A DNA stretch of 64,000 nucleotides from Tipula vernalis (Eukaryota; Arthropoda; Insecta; Diptera; Tipulidae). Numbering within the stretch: the stretch's first letter is position 1; each line of letters starts with the position of its first letter. Of this stretch, positions 47,962 to 58,990 are shown one piece after another. The notes below the pieces were generated by a model that made no database searches, was not told the DNA's origin, and was given only the letters and a program-made list of their open reading frames with translations. Position numbers and translations under genes: made by a program. Location of the stretch: assembly GCA_958295665.1 (NCBI GenBank), contig OY282558.1, positions 356,631,053 to 356,695,052 of the forward strand. The letters run 5' to 3'.

Positions 47962-48095
47962 TTAAAATTAGAATAGAAATCTTCATTTTCCGAAATGTTC
48001 TAAAATGAAATTTTGCTTTTCTAGAATATTTTAAAATTTCGTCTTCTTTTTCCATAACTCTGGAAAAGGGAGATTTCTATTCTAATTTTAAATTT
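47962..48095. repeat. Small hairpin
   Basis: AAAATTAGAATAGAAATCT near 47,965 pairs with AGATTTCTATTCTAATTTT near 48,071, with a loop of about 90 bases that also contains TTCTAAAATGAAATTTTGCT-like internal symmetry. It may be a tiny MITE. Confidence 0.5.
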
Positions 48096-48099
48096 TAAA

Positions 48100-50225
48100 T
48101 TAAATTAAGACCGTAAGATTTTAATTCGCTTTCAAAAATGTAGGAATCTTGTTGGACCAATATTTACTTGGGATTGGCAGGATTTGAAATATAGTGTACA
48201 AAATCCTCATTTCTTGTATTGCTGTATCACCTTTTTTGGATTGAGACAATATAATCTGCACTTGTTTTGTCTTTAACCTATTAAGGTTTCGAAGGTTTCT
48301 TCAATTTGAGCCTATGCTAGTTTATTTTTAAAATTTAAGGAGCCACATTCTTTTTTTCAAAAAATTGCATAAATAAAAATCTCATTTATTATGTATAGTT
48401 GCTAGTTTCGGTTTGTTATTGAGAGACCACTGTCAGTGTTAATTGTGAGTACTCCAGGGTTTATACGATTCATTTTTCTTACTTGATGGTAAACTGCTGA
48501 GACATTCATTTTAACTATAAGGTCGTTTTAGTAATTTTCAGGAGTATTAATCCTCTACTAATCATAAAATTGTAGTGGTGTAGTTTTCGTGAAACGTTAC
48601 AATTATTTAAGACTTGTCAATTTTCCGTATGTTTCTCAATTTCTCTGGTTTTTATTCGATTTTTCACATTTTTGATATCTTGACATTTGATTATTCATTT
48701 CAATAAGCAATTGGCTAATATTTATTTGTACGGCCTAAAACTGACTCACTTTGATCCGTCAAAAATTAATTTTTTCAGAGAAAATATATTACATTGTATC
48801 AATAGGTTGTTTCTGACATGCATTCTGTTCAATTATAAGCTCTTAAAATTCTGTCCAAATATGATATCAGTGAAGGATTTGTAATGTTTGGCATAATACA
48901 ATTCAAAGTAACATATACGAAGACATAAAAATTAGATTGCAAAATAATATTAAAACTGCGTATTTGCAAACCTAAACATAAATTGATAAAAACATTTTCA
49001 ACCTAAAAAGCCATAAGATACATAAATCGAATTCATTTTTTTTTTTATTTATCCGCATTGTGTTTTGCTATCTATTTATAACAAATATAAATTATAACCT
49101 TCTTATGAATTATGAGGGTATCTAAATCCTATAAGAACAGAACACAATTTTGGATTATTGATTTGAAACTTTCAATTACCAGACCATTCTTAAATTTGCT
49201 AGTTTCCAGATTGTGGAGATAAACCAAAAATCACAATTTGTCCACAACCAAGTACTATTTTGTAGTGTTGAGAACCATACAGATAAAAACAATTATACAG
49301 AACCATTAAAAGATTTATGAAGGCTGATATTACCGACCGATAAATATTGGAATTTTTATTTATTTTTATTTTTTGGTTTGTGTTAAATTGGTTCCAATAA
49401 ATTGATGAAATAAGCCATTTAGTGTCCGTAAACCATAAATTAGAATAGAATACAATGGTAATTTTGCATTACCTTTTTATGTTATTTTTTTGTGGGGGTA
49501 TAATTTATGATACCCATTAATGCGGTTGGTGTATGCCAATTTTTTATTTATGACGTTACTTAAAAACACCAACATAATTTAATTTATTCTATTTAATCGT
49601 ACGAAGTGGTTAACAATATCAAGTGGTATAACAATACTTGTATGTAAATAGCCTTACGAAAGGCGAATACAAACGGGATATTTTAACAGAAACATGAAAT
49701 ACGGAACCCGTATAAGCAACTCTCAATTTTTAAAGACCATATTTACTTAAAAATTATGAAAATCTTCCTGTTGAAGACCAGCTACAAAAATAAGTATAGT
49801 CTTCAAAGAATTTGTGTAATGCTTTGTATTATTTTACTTTGACTGCAGTAGGACTTCCAAGGACAAACAGGTACAACACATAGCTAATCACTTCTAGAGA
49901 AGACCTATTGATAGAGCATAATCCTATTTTGTGATGTTCTAAGATAAACAAAAAATTTGTTCACACGATTGGTACATACAACAACAAAAAATTGATTGGT
50001 ACTTTCTTGTTTAAATTAGTTTTAATTGTGTACAAATGTGCTGTATTTGTAATTTAGCATCAAATGTTATATCTATAGTCAGTTCAAAAACCAACAGATG
50101 ATTAATATACAAAACAGTTAACAAAATGTGACAGTTTATCAGTATATGAAGAAAAAGCTAAGAAAAACTAACAGAACAGGTAGCGAATATATGCGTTGAT
50201 TGCGTTCATTGCTGTAATTGCCTAT
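48100..50225. other. AT-rich stretch, probably including the 3' LTR of BEL/Pao element C
   Basis: No gene is seen. The right-hand part, read leftward on the minus strand from about 50,234 (TGTTGGCGCATAGGC), directly follows the polypurine tract of element C and is therefore probably its 3' LTR. The 5' LTR is not in the window, so the left end cannot be set. Confidence 0.45.
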
Positions 50226-50234
50226 GCGCCAACA

Positions 50235-50246
50235 TTCTTCCCCGCA
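50235..50246 (-). other. Polypurine tract of BEL/Pao element C
   Basis: On the minus strand ATGCGGGGAAGAATG stands just downstream of the decayed pol end and before TGTTGGCG. This is the same arrangement as AAGGCGGCGAGAATG in element A. It would prime plus-strand synthesis and marks the 3' end of the internal region. Confidence 0.6.
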
Positions 50247-50281
50247 TTGAAACGTTCTATTTGTTTCAACGTTGTCTTAAG

Positions 50282-51120
50282 TTTTACTTTTTATTAATTT
50301 TTTTTTTTGTTGAATGTTAATTAATTCATGTAATTTCCAATATGCTACTGGTGATTAGACCATTTTAATTATGTTTTTATTAACACGAGAAGCATATTAG
50401 TATTTATGAACGGTAATTCAACGAAACCAACTAATAGACACAATTCTATTTATTTAATTATATGATTTTTATTATGTTCCGAAGGTTGTAAGAGAATTCA
50501 ATCCAGTTTCAAACTGATGGGCTTATGATTATGAAAAAATCAATCTTCTTATCAGGCAGCGGCGACTGGACTGATTATACCACAATTTACATTCTATATA
50601 TACAGAATGTGCTGTTCGTTAAGTACTAGCGAATCATAACCAATACAGATGAACTCTCTTACAAATTTTCTTCTTCACGATATTCACACAGCTCTGTGTG
50701 TAAGCTAATTTTACTTTTTATTCATTTTTTTTGTTGAATGTTAATTAATTCATGTAATTTCCGATATGCTACCGCATAAAACACAATTAAAATGGTCTAA
50801 TCACCTGTAGCATATTGAAAATTACATGAATTAATTAACATTCAACAAAAAAAATTAATAAAAAGTAAAATTAGCTTACACACAGAGCTGGGTGAATATC
50901 GTGAAGAAGAAAAATTGTAAGATAGTTCATCTGTATTAGTTATGATTCGCTAGTACTTAATGCACAGCACATTCTGTATATATAGAATGTAAATTGTGGC
51001 ATAATCAGGCCAGTCACCGCTGCCTGATGAGAAGATTGATTTTTTCATAATCATAAGCTCATCAGTTCGAAACTGGATTGAATTCTCTTACAATCTTCGG
51101 ATCATATTAAAAATCATATA
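50282..51120. mobile_element. Palindromic foldback-like element family 4, copy 2 (about 840 bp)
   Basis: This contains the same arm sequences as the element at 36.6-37.3 kb. Its central palindrome pairs around about 50,790 (GAATTCAATCC at 50,494-50,504 with its complement at 51,075-51,085), with a loop of about 35 bases near 50,776-50,811. A single outer copy of the central segment precedes the left arm. The element is bounded by GTTGTCTTAAG at 50,271-50,281 and 51,121-51,131, a duplication of 8 to 11 bases inside the 3' end of BEL/Pao C. Confidence 0.82.
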
Positions 51121-51131
51121 GTTGTCTTAAG

Positions 51132-51520
51132 ATCCGCGCTTTTAAATTCCATAGATGGTTTGCACATTAATTACACTCGTACAAGCCCGCCACTCGCGGT
51201 AAAAATTTCAATTACTCCGCCGAGTTTCAATTTAAGAGGCGGTTTATTCTCATGTTTGAGCACTATCAACACAGCAATAACGACCCCACATTGCATGAGG
51301 GTTTGGTGCATTTGTGGCGTTGCAGGAAGGATCGCAAATATTCCGTTGACAGTCGATGTGGTCGAGAGTTGAGAACCGTGTTTTTAATCGACGTAATCAG
51401 TTCCTCATAAATAAATTTGGCAAGACCAATTGAAACTTGGCAAGTTTTACACCTGCCTCATGAAGACCATCAAAATCAGGTCTAGCTGGCGGTGTAAATT
51501 TTCAATCAACATGTTTATCC
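51132..51520 (-). pseudogene. BEL/Pao element C integrase, C-terminal part
   Basis: On the minus strand one reads NFTPPARPDFDGLHEAGVK with the catalytic Glu near 51,470. YEELITSIKNTVLNSRPH follows near 51,415-51,360, then LLLCCSNMRINRLL-type decayed sequence and PPLKLKLGGVIEIFTASGGL near 51,245-51,180. All are BEL/Pao integrase landmarks (compare SPHFGGLYEAAVK and LPPLKWKLGRI in element A). The plus-strand frame at 51,160-51,372 is a shadow of this. Confidence 0.8.
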
Positions 51521-51529
51521 TCACTCATT

Positions 51530-52592
51530 GATTACAACTGTACCGATGTAAAGTTTTTATCACTTTTTTTAACGCATTTCACGCAAGTGTACCTACATTT
51601 GTTTGACAGTGTAATTCAAGTTATTAAACAATGATTGAACGCTTCTCTTTAACACATTTTTAGCACATTTCAAGTAAGTGTAAAATTGTTGGATAGTGTA
51701 AATCAAGACAAAATTTATATAGGTATGAGAAATAAGATCCTACCATAAGCCAAATAACACAAATCTCAGAGATTGGCTCGCATAGGCACCATATAAGATA
51801 GAAAGAGGATGCATTAGGCTATAACCCATCTTTAAATTATAGAATAACACGTACGGATTTGGAAAGCTTAATGTTTCTTTATTCTATTCTATATATGGTG
51901 CCTTTACGGGCCAATCTCTGAGATTTGTGTTATTTAGCAAAGTGTAGAATCATAATTTTCAATATAATCGATCATATTGGTAATATTAAAAAATTTGCCA
52001 TTAGAGTGCAACCCTAAATTATGGAATAACATATCGCACATGACGTAGAAAAGTGACACAACTCAAAAAATTGAGTTTTTGAGATAATTCGATGAAAAGA
52101 TGCGCAATGATCGATTTCATAACCAGACATAGTGACGTTTTCATATTTATTGTACAAAGCGAGAGACGGCTTAATTTTCCGATCTTCCTTTTTTGACGCC
52201 CATAGAGAGTAGTGTAGTAAAATCGAAATTAGCGTTTTTTCTTTTGCTCTCCTGAAAAATTTGAAATTTTGCGTTGTGTCACTATTCTTGGTCACGTGCG
52301 AATACAGATTTGGAAATCCTAATGTATTCTCTTTCTATCCTCTATAGTACCTATGCGAGATATTCTCTGAGATTCATGTTATTTGGCTTATGGTAGGATC
52401 TGGTTTCTCATATATTAATTTTTTCTTGAATTACACTATCAAACAATTGTACACTTACGTAAAGTGTGTTAAAAAGGAGCGTTAAAAACTTTGTTTGAAT
52501 AAATTAAATTACACCGTTAAACAAATGTAGGTAAACTGGCGTAAAATGTGTTAAAAAAGTGTGAAAAACTTTACACCGGTTGCAACTGTTCC
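51530..52592. mobile_element. Palindromic foldback-like element family 6 (about 1.06 kb) inside BEL/Pao C integrase
   Basis: Arms of about 290 bases (51,535-51,830 and 52,290-52,590) are imperfect complements. They carry GTAAAGTTTTT, then GTACCTACATTTGTTTGACA, GTGTAATTCAAG and GATCCTACCATAAGCCAAAT. An additional inverted piece at 51,870-51,940 repeats the middle of the left arm, so the left half is itself a hairpin. The centre (51,950-52,290) is unique, and the 93-codon frame in it has no recognisable content. The element splits integrase between its second Asp (52.66 kb) and its Glu (51.47 kb). Target duplication is not clear. Confidence 0.78.
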
Positions 52593-52639
52593 TTTAAATA
52601 AATGATGAGATGTGAGCAATGCGTATAGCTCGCACAACT

Positions 52640-54227
52640 CTTAATTATCATTAAAAATATTCGTGCTATTATCAGAGAAAACCCGTCGGCAGCGTCCTAG
52701 CGTGGCCACGAAACGTTTGAAGCGGCCCGTAAATCCTTATGTACTGATGTCCGATGCTAATTCCAAATGGATTGCCTTATTGGTGAAGCGGATTTACAAA
52801 CACAGATATGTCCTATACCATGTATTCTCTAACAACTTTCTTGTACACAGTTGTACCATAGGGTGGCCAATCAAACTGGCAAACGGCGGCTAATAACGCT
52901 CGTGGACTGGCTTGAAGCAATTTCCTATGGCAGACAATGTTAGTGAAAATTGGGAGATATTTCACAATAAAGTGGATTGTTTTTATGTGTAGAGCAAGGC
53001 GGAATGTTGGAGATGCTCTTTATACGAATAACTGTGAGTACCCAGAAATAGCGATAGTGAGCCGACATGGGATTGCTTCTTGATGAAATTTTCTTTTTGC
53101 AACCCACTGGGAAAAGGTTCGCTCTGTACAATTCTAATGATTGTATGTAGTGTTCAATAAAATTATTCCAGTTTAAGCGATCCGCTCATTTTGAAATTCA
53201 GCTGGAACCTTAGGTGTAACATCCATGCAATGACTCATCGAAGTTTTCGGAAGCCGTCGTAATATTTTATGTGTCTGTTAAGATATTTGATGTTCCGATT
53301 GATACGACTGTGACTGATGTCGGTATTTTACTTCGGACCAATCCTTAGATAGTGGAAATTCTAGCCAAAACGAAGCTTCCTTTAAGAGAAATAAAGACAA
53401 TGAGATCAGAGATCACTTTGGATAAACTGTTCGGGCACCAACCAATTTTCTTTCTTTGATTTTTGTTGCACGATAGTGACACGATTTGCGAGCGTAACTG
53501 TCGAATCAAACCAATAAAACGTATTGTCGACTTCAAAATTTAAATTTGGTTGAACTTTGTGCACGGCTTGAATTGGGAGACTGCTTCACAAAATTCTAGT
53601 CAAGGTAAAGTTGTTCTTTGTAATAGAGCTATGCGGTATTTTGGGCAAATTAGCTTACCGCAGACATGACCGTAATGAGTGGAACTTCATATAGAACTGA
53701 CCCATAAGCACGCTTACCCTGACATCGGAAAATTCGTCAATTTCGACACTAAGTGAGTTGTCTGATCAAAAGAGAGAATAAACAAAAACCCTAAACTTAA
53801 CTGTTGACGGATTCCAAAAGAGTCAAAGATCAAATCGTTTTAGAGATCTTTCGCTAGTACTTCCACTGCGACAGGTAAGGTGTCTTCTTGATCGAGGACT
53901 AGCTGGTTAAGGCATCTCGTTGCATGAAATGGTACTGCAGGCGTTTCATACGTCACAGTTGCCACTTGAAAATCGAGGGCAATTCAGCGCCTTCCTGAAT
54001 TCGGACTTGGCTTTATATTTTAAAAATCTCCGCGTTTAACACATGGGCATGCCACCGAAAACGAATTAAAATTGAAAAAAGTGATTCTGCACAACTGGAC
54101 CTGTTGTCATTATTGAGTTCTGTGGTCAAACAACATGTAATTTTGTTGATGAACTATCAGATTTGATCACACAATAATGCTGGAGATAGAAATTCGGCTG
54201 GTTGATGCTTTCCGGGTCGACAGATTC
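52640..54227 (-). pseudogene. BEL/Pao element C RT, RNase H and integrase core, decayed
   Basis: The minus strand, from high to low, reads NFYLQHYCVIKSDSSSTKLH near 54,195-54,135 and TGPVVQNHFF near 54,095 (RT start). Decayed RT and RNase H follow, and then the integrase core: AIHLELASDIST and GFTGRFKRFVATLGRC with VFSDNSTNIF (second catalytic Asp) near 52,775-52,655. Many stops and frame changes are present. The DNA is continuous with the piece beyond the gypsy insertion at 62,292. Confidence 0.78.
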
Positions 54228-54232
54228 CATAT
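54228..54232. repeat. Target duplication CATAT, left copy, of gypsy element D
   Basis: CATAT occurs here and at 62,287-62,291, exactly outside the two LTRs of gypsy D. Joining the outer sequences restores the BEL/Pao C frame (YKTLGH then MESVDPES), which proves the insertion point. Confidence 0.9.
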
Positions 54233-54369
54233 TTTTATATTTAAAATACACTACTCTGGGTTTAACATAATTATATTTATTTAAGTAAGGTGTAACAACC
54301 ATTTGGTTTGAGCGTATAATATGGAATGAATGTTTTATTACTTAATACAATGTTATTATAAGAGTTAAC

Positions 54370-54373
<4 letters not shown>
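54233..54373 (-). repeat. 3' LTR of gypsy element D, outer part
   Basis: The sequence from TTTTATATTTAAAATACAC through GAGTTAACAG matches the 5' LTR at 62,079-62,222 with only a few differences. The LTR is cut here by the LOA-like LINE, and its remaining 70 bases are at 57,880-57,949. Confidence 0.92.
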
Positions 54374-54411
<38 letters not shown>

Positions 54412-57400
54412 CGTCCCTGCCCAAAAGCGGCTAGCACTACGACCTAAAAGATCTTTTGTGCTGTTGGGTACTGTTACTCCAGGAGCTTCTCCACCTCTCT
54501 AATAAAGGCGAGAATGCTGTTTATAGAGGCCAATTTACATTTCTCCGGGGTCAGATACCTCTCTTCAAAATGAATCCACCTCCGTGTGCACAGAGCAACA
54601 CACTCACATAGTATGTGTTCTGCGGTTTCTGTCTCTTCCAAACAGAGTCGGCACTCCGTCTCTGTGGACAGGTTCATTTTGTTCAAATGATATCTCAGGT
54701 TACAGTGACCTGAGAGAAAACTCACAAGTTTCCTAATATTTCCTTTGCTGAAATTGATCGCCAAATTTTTGTGGTGAAATGGTCTGATCAAAGATTTGGC
54801 TTGTCTAAGGCCGGGAATACAGTTCCAATAAGTCAAGCACTGTATTTTTTCCCATTTACTGATTGTGTAGGTTGCAGAAGCCCACGGGATACCACAAAAA
54901 GGCTCAGGGCCAATGAGTGTAGTCGACGAGCCTGCCCGTGCAAGTTCGTCGGCTATCTCATTTCCAGTGATGCCCATGTGACCAGGCACCCACCACAACC
55001 TTACTTTGTTTTGACAAGAGAGAGATTGTAGCAGTTTATAACAACTTTGAACCGACTTGGAAACCAAGCAGTTAGAAGCCAATGCTTTCAGTGCTGCTTG
55101 GCTGTCAGACAAAATGTGGATGGATGCGCCTTTAAGACCTTTGGTCATAATAATAGAGGCGCAGATTTCGATGGCGTGAATTTCGGCTAGAAAAACACTG
55201 GGGTAAGTACCCAGTGATTTCGATATTTTGTGATTGGGTCCAAAGACACCAATGCCGACTCCACTATCCATTTTTGATCCATCAGTGTACCAGACTAGGC
55301 TGTTAGGTTCCATCTGCGGTAACCCAGTATCCCAGTCTGTTCTATCGGGGATTGTTACCACGAAATTCCTGCCAAAGCAGAGTTCTTTCGGCATAACGTC
55401 CGGGACACTAAAGAACATATTCAGGTCTGGAAGTTCATTCAAAATGTCCAGGTGACCCATATGGTCATCATGACTGTATTGATTCGCGAGCTTCAATCTA
55501 GCTGCACAGGTAGCAGCTGATTTTTTGACGTGGATATGAAGTGGAGTGAGCCCGATGAGAGCTTCCATTGCCGCCGTAGGGCAGGTGCGCATAGCACCTG
55601 TAATTCCGAGACATGCTAGTCTCTGTAATGAGGTCAGCTTGTTCATAATAACTTTTTGCTGTACCTTAGGCCACCAAACTATTGCCCCATATGTTACAAT
55701 TGGCCTCACTATCATGATGTACATCCAGTAAATCATTTTTGAGTTCAGGCCCCAGGTCCTGCCGAACATACGCCGGCAGGCCCACATGGCCCTGGCCGCG
55801 CGTTCGGTAGTTGAAGTAATATGAGAGTTCCAAGTTAGTTTCTTATCTAGGACAACACCCAGATATTTGACTTCATTGGAGTATCCGATATTTATATTAT
55901 TAAGACTAATTGAACCAAGGTTCAAATTACGTCTTTTGGTGAAGGGCACCAGGACTGTTTTGCTAGGGTTAATCGAAAGGCCCTCCCCAGTGCACCAATT
56001 CGAAATAACAAGCAAAGCCTGTTGCATGCTGGCGGACATCGTACGTTCATGCCCTCCAGAGACTATGATAACCAAATCGTCCGCATAACCAATGGCATCG
56101 TACCCAAGTAGATGTAAATTATCAAGCAACTCGTCGATCACGAGTGACCACAGCAAAGGGGACAGGACACCGCCCTGCGGACACCCTCTTGCTGCCGTAG
56201 TCGTGACTGACTCATTACCTAATTTAGATGTAATCTTCCTACTAACCAACATGGAACTAATCCAGTGGTTAGTCGGATCGTCAATACCTCTACGCTTGAT
56301 TGCCCTAGCAATTGAGTCGTATCCAGTATTGTCAAAAGCTCCCTCAATATCCAGAAATGCACACAGAGCAATTTCTTTCGAGCGATAGGCTGCTTCAATC
56401 TTGGTGACAAGTAGATGCAGCGCACCCTCTGTGGATTTGCCTTTCCTATAGGCGAATTGATTTGGATTTAGAGGTCTGGTTGCCGTTAACCAGTCTCTGA
56501 TATGAAGATCTATAAGTCGTTCCATGGTTTTAAGAATAAACGATGTAAGACTGATAGGTCGAAAGGACTTAGGAAGTTCACATGGCCGATTGCCAGGCTT
56601 TGGGATAAAAACCACGTTTACTTGACTCCAAGCCTGTGGTATGTGACCCCAATTGAAGCTAGTTCTAAACAAGGCCACCAGAGCAGGGGTAATCAAGTCC
56701 AGGCCCCTTTGAAGGAGGGCTGGGAAGATTCCATCCCCTCCTGGAGCCTTGAAAGGCTGAAAAGAGTTAATGGCCCATTTGACTTTATCCGGAGTAAAAA
56801 GCTTACCGGATAAACTATTAACCCAACCCATATTTACACCCATGTGTGTACCAGATATGGAGTTAGTGATTGTATTTGTGTCGCAAACAGTGCAGCCCGG
56901 AAAGTGCACTTGAAGCAGGGTTTCGAGCGACTCTTTGCGACCTGATGTATAACTACCATCGGATTTCAGAAGAAGCCCAATCCCGTTGGACTGATCTTTA
57001 GCTAGAACTTTATGGAGTCGAGCAGCTGTAGGTATATCCTCGATATTTCCACAGTTTTTCCTCCACGTGAGGCGTTTGGAACGCCTTAGTTCTGTGTTGT
57101 AACTGGTTAGGGCTTGCCTATATTCATTCCACTCATTGGAATGCTTTGCCCTATTAAATAATTTCCTAACCTTCTTACGAAGTTTAGCCAGCTGTTCGTT
57201 CCACCATGGAACTTTGCGATTAACCACAACGTTACGCACCACACAGCTGCTTTCGTAGGAAGATAGGAGCACGTCATTAAGCAGACCAGCTGCGGTTTCT
57301 AGGTCACTAATTGAACTCAAAGATGTTGGCAGCATGTCTGCTTTGATAAATAAAATATCCCTATATGTTTTCCAATTTGTAAAACAAGGGATACGACGCT

Positions 57401-57852
57401 CTGTTGCCTGTATGATCACTCCCGGTATATCAAACCTGATGTGCATGTGGTCCGACAGAGAAGCTTCGCTTGAAACATGCCAGTTTGCAACAGAGTTGGA
57501 AATAAACTGACTTGACAAAGTGAGGTCCAACACCTCTCGCCGAGTCGAGTTTATGAAAGTGGGGTTCGAACCTTTATTTAAAATGTCTATGTGACTACTC
57601 ATAAGATAATTTAAAAGGGACTCACCTCTGCCATTTGTATCACTGCTGCCCCAAATGATATGGTGTGCATTAGCATCGCAGCCTATGATGAAATGCTTGT
57701 TTTTTAGGTTGCAGTAATCCACCAGATCCTGTACAACTACAGGTGGAGCACTAACCGACTCACCAGGGAAGTACGCAGAGGCACATATTGTCTCCTGCAT
57801 TCCCCTGCTAGTCGGAACCTCCAGGATTACTGCAACCAAATCCTTAGTGGTG
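54374..57852 (-). mobile_element. LOA-like LINE, 5'-truncated, inserted in the 3' LTR of gypsy D
   Basis: A 40-base poly(T) on the plus strand (54,372-54,411) marks the poly(A) tail, so the LINE lies on the minus strand. The 12-bp target duplication GAGTTAACAGTT stands at 54,362-54,373 and 57,871-57,882. At the 5' junction an extra copy of the neighbouring LTR sequence (AACAGTTAGTCATGAAACGA, 57,853-57,872 and 57,876-57,895) is present. The element is truncated inside the endonuclease domain, as is usual for LINE insertions. Confidence 0.92.
54474..57839 (-). CDS. LOA-like LINE ORF2: endonuclease (partial), reverse transcriptase, RNase H (1,121 aa open)
   Basis: The endonuclease is present only from its middle: GCDANAHH near residues 53-60 and SDHMHIRF near 129-136. 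The RT has FKAPGGDGIFPALLQ, then FRPISLTSF, then FLDIEGAFDN, the catalytic GYADDLVI near residue 585, and a thumb. RNase H follows with YTDGSK near 851, an AEIHAIEI Glu near 890, ILSDSQAALKAL near 914 and WVPGHMGITGNEIADELA. A C-terminal CRLCLEETETAEHILCEC cluster could bind zinc. RNase H after RT and this APGGDGIFPALLQ form point to the LOA group. The frame is completely open, so the copy is young, but the missing first part of the endonuclease makes it incapable of full activity. The Met used as start is internal. Confidence 0.92.
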   Translation of the reverse strand: MVAVILEVPTSRGMQETICASAYFPGESVSAPPVVVQDLVDYCNLKNKHFIIGCDANAHHIIWGSSDTNGRGESLLNYLMSSHIDILNKGSNPTFINSTRREVLDLTLSSQFISNSVANWHVSSEASLSDHMHIRFDIPGVIIQATERRIPCFTNWKTYRDILFIKADMLPTSLSSISDLETAAGLLNDVLLSSYESSCVVRNVVVNRKVPWWNEQLAKLRKKVRKLFNRAKHSNEWNEYRQALTSYNTELRRSKRLTWRKNCGNIEDIPTAARLHKVLAKDQSNGIGLLLKSDGSYTSGRKESLETLLQVHFPGCTVCDTNTITNSISGTHMGVNMGWVNSLSGKLFTPDKVKWAINSFQPFKAPGGDGIFPALLQRGLDLITPALVALFRTSFNWGHIPQAWSQVNVVFIPKPGNRPCELPKSFRPISLTSFILKTMERLIDLHIRDWLTATRPLNPNQFAYRKGKSTEGALHLLVTKIEAAYRSKEIALCAFLDIEGAFDNTGYDSIARAIKRRGIDDPTNHWISSMLVSRKITSKLGNESVTTTAARGCPQGGVLSPLLWSLVIDELLDNLHLLGYDAIGYADDLVIIVSGGHERTMSASMQQALLVISNWCTGEGLSINPSKTVLVPFTKRRNLNLGSISLNNINIGYSNEVKYLGVVLDKKLTWNSHITSTTERAARAMWACRRMFGRTWGLNSKMIYWMYIMIVRPIVTYGAIVWWPKVQQKVIMNKLTSLQRLACLGITGAMRTCPTAAMEALIGLTPLHIHVKKSAATCAARLKLANQYSHDDHMGHLDILNELPDLNMFFSVPDVMPKELCFGRNFVVTIPDRTDWDTGLPQMEPNSLVWYTDGSKMDSGVGIGVFGPNHKISKSLGTYPSVFLAEIHAIEICASIIMTKGLKGASIHILSDSQAALKALASNCLVSKSVQSCYKLLQSLSCQNKVRLWWVPGHMGITGNEIADELARAGSSTTLIGPEPFCGIPWASATYTISKWEKIQCLTYWNCIPGLRQAKSLIRPFHHKNLAINFSKGNIRKLVSFLSGHCNLRYHLNKMNLSTETECRLCLEETETAEHILCECVALCTRRWIHFEERYLTPEKCKLASINSILAFIREVEKLLE

Positions 57853-57879
57853 AACAGTTAGTCATGAAACGAGTTAACA

Positions 57880-57949
57880 GTTAGTCATGAAACGAAAAGT
57901 TAAGGCTTTCCAAAATAAATATAAATAAATATGAAAATAAGATATAACA
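57880..57949 (-). repeat. 3' LTR of gypsy element D, inner part
   Basis: This runs from GTTAGTCATGAAACGAAAAG to GATATAACA and matches 62,217-62,286. It is preceded (minus strand) by a purine tract, TTTAGGAAGGAGGAAC, at about 57,950-57,965, the normal position of the polypurine tract. Confidence 0.9.
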
Positions 57950-58001
57950 GTTCCTCCTTCCTAAAGTTTTGAATTGAACTGGACAATTTTCATTAGTAAA
58001 A

Positions 58002-58559
58002 CTAATATTGAAATCGAACGGTCTTTTTGATTACTCGAGATGATCGTCTTATTGGAGTTGGTTGATTTTCACTGGTAATTGTATCTTTCGACCGTATGGA
58101 ATCTGGTGAGATTGCAGATTCACCCAAAGACGCTGTTGATGACAATTCTGGTACTATAATGGGCGCTGCATTAATAATTTCACTGGGTAATTCGTCTTCC
58201 ATTTTGTCAGCCGGTTCCCCAGAAACTCGACAACGAAGTTGGTTTTGATGTCGCTTCCAAATCCCTTTGTTCGTTACAACCATGTATAATCGTCTACCTA
58301 TGCATTTTGAAATGTGACCTTTCCTCCACGTTCCACTGTTTACAAAGTCTTTAGCATATACACTGTCATTTATTTTGAATTTAGTTGAAGGAACCTCCAC
58401 ATCCTGGATTCGTTCAGGCTCGCATAACGATGACAGTAACGTTCTTGGATTTTCTACCGTGTAGGATTTCGGCAGGAGATCGGCTGCAATTGGTAAGTGG
58501 AGTTGAGCGATAAGTTGCCAAAAATGTCGTAAGGGCCACATCACTAGAAGTTCCATCAA
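58002..58559 (-). pseudogene. Gypsy element D integrase C-terminal region
   Basis: The minus strand reads CEPERIQDVEVPSTKFKI, then NDSVYAKDFVNSGTWRKGHI and VTNKGIWKRHQNQLRCRV. This is the short SH3-like end of gypsy integrases, followed by a Pro/Ser-rich tail ending RRSSRVIKKTVRFQY. The frame joins the upstream core by a change near 58,450. The start Met at 58,559 is not real. No env gene follows. Confidence 0.85.
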
Positions 58560-58990
58560 AACAGTTCTTTTTCATGGCTGTTTTAAAAGTGCGTACAAAT
58601 CTTTCAGCTTCACCATTGGATTCGGGATGATACGGTGCCGACGTTAGGTGCTCAATATTATTTAAATGGCAAAACTGTTGAAATTCAGTTGATGTGAACT
58701 GCGGACCATTATCGCTTACTATCGTGGTGGGTAGTCCTTCGATTGCAAACAGCTGCTGGAGAGCATATACAGTGCAAGTCGAAGTGGTCTTCGACATATG
58801 TACAACATACGGATATTTTGATAATGCGTCTACGGCGAATAACCACATTTTCGACATAAATGGACCAGCAAAATCAAGGTGTATCCGTTCCCATAGGCCA
58901 GACGGTGCTGGCCATTCAGAAAATTCTTTCTTTGACGAATTGCCATAGGTTGAGCAACTCTCGCAATGCTTTATACCATATTTTCGATGT
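58414..58990 (-). pseudogene. Gypsy element D integrase core
   Basis: The minus strand reads HCESCSTYGN (end of the HHCC domain), then WERIHLDFAGPF with the first Asp, VSDNGPQFTSTEF with the second and SNGEAERFVRTFK with the Glu: a complete DDE set with normal spacing. A frame change near 58,975 separates it from the upstream HHCC part, and another near 58,450 from the C-terminal region. Confidence 0.9.

Noticed and set aside
51160..51372. 70-codon plus-strand frame
   Set aside because: The minus strand carries BEL/Pao integrase landmarks; this frame is its shadow.
54771..56813. Several plus-strand frames of 60-103 codons
   Set aside because: They are shadows of the open LOA-like ORF2 on the other strand.
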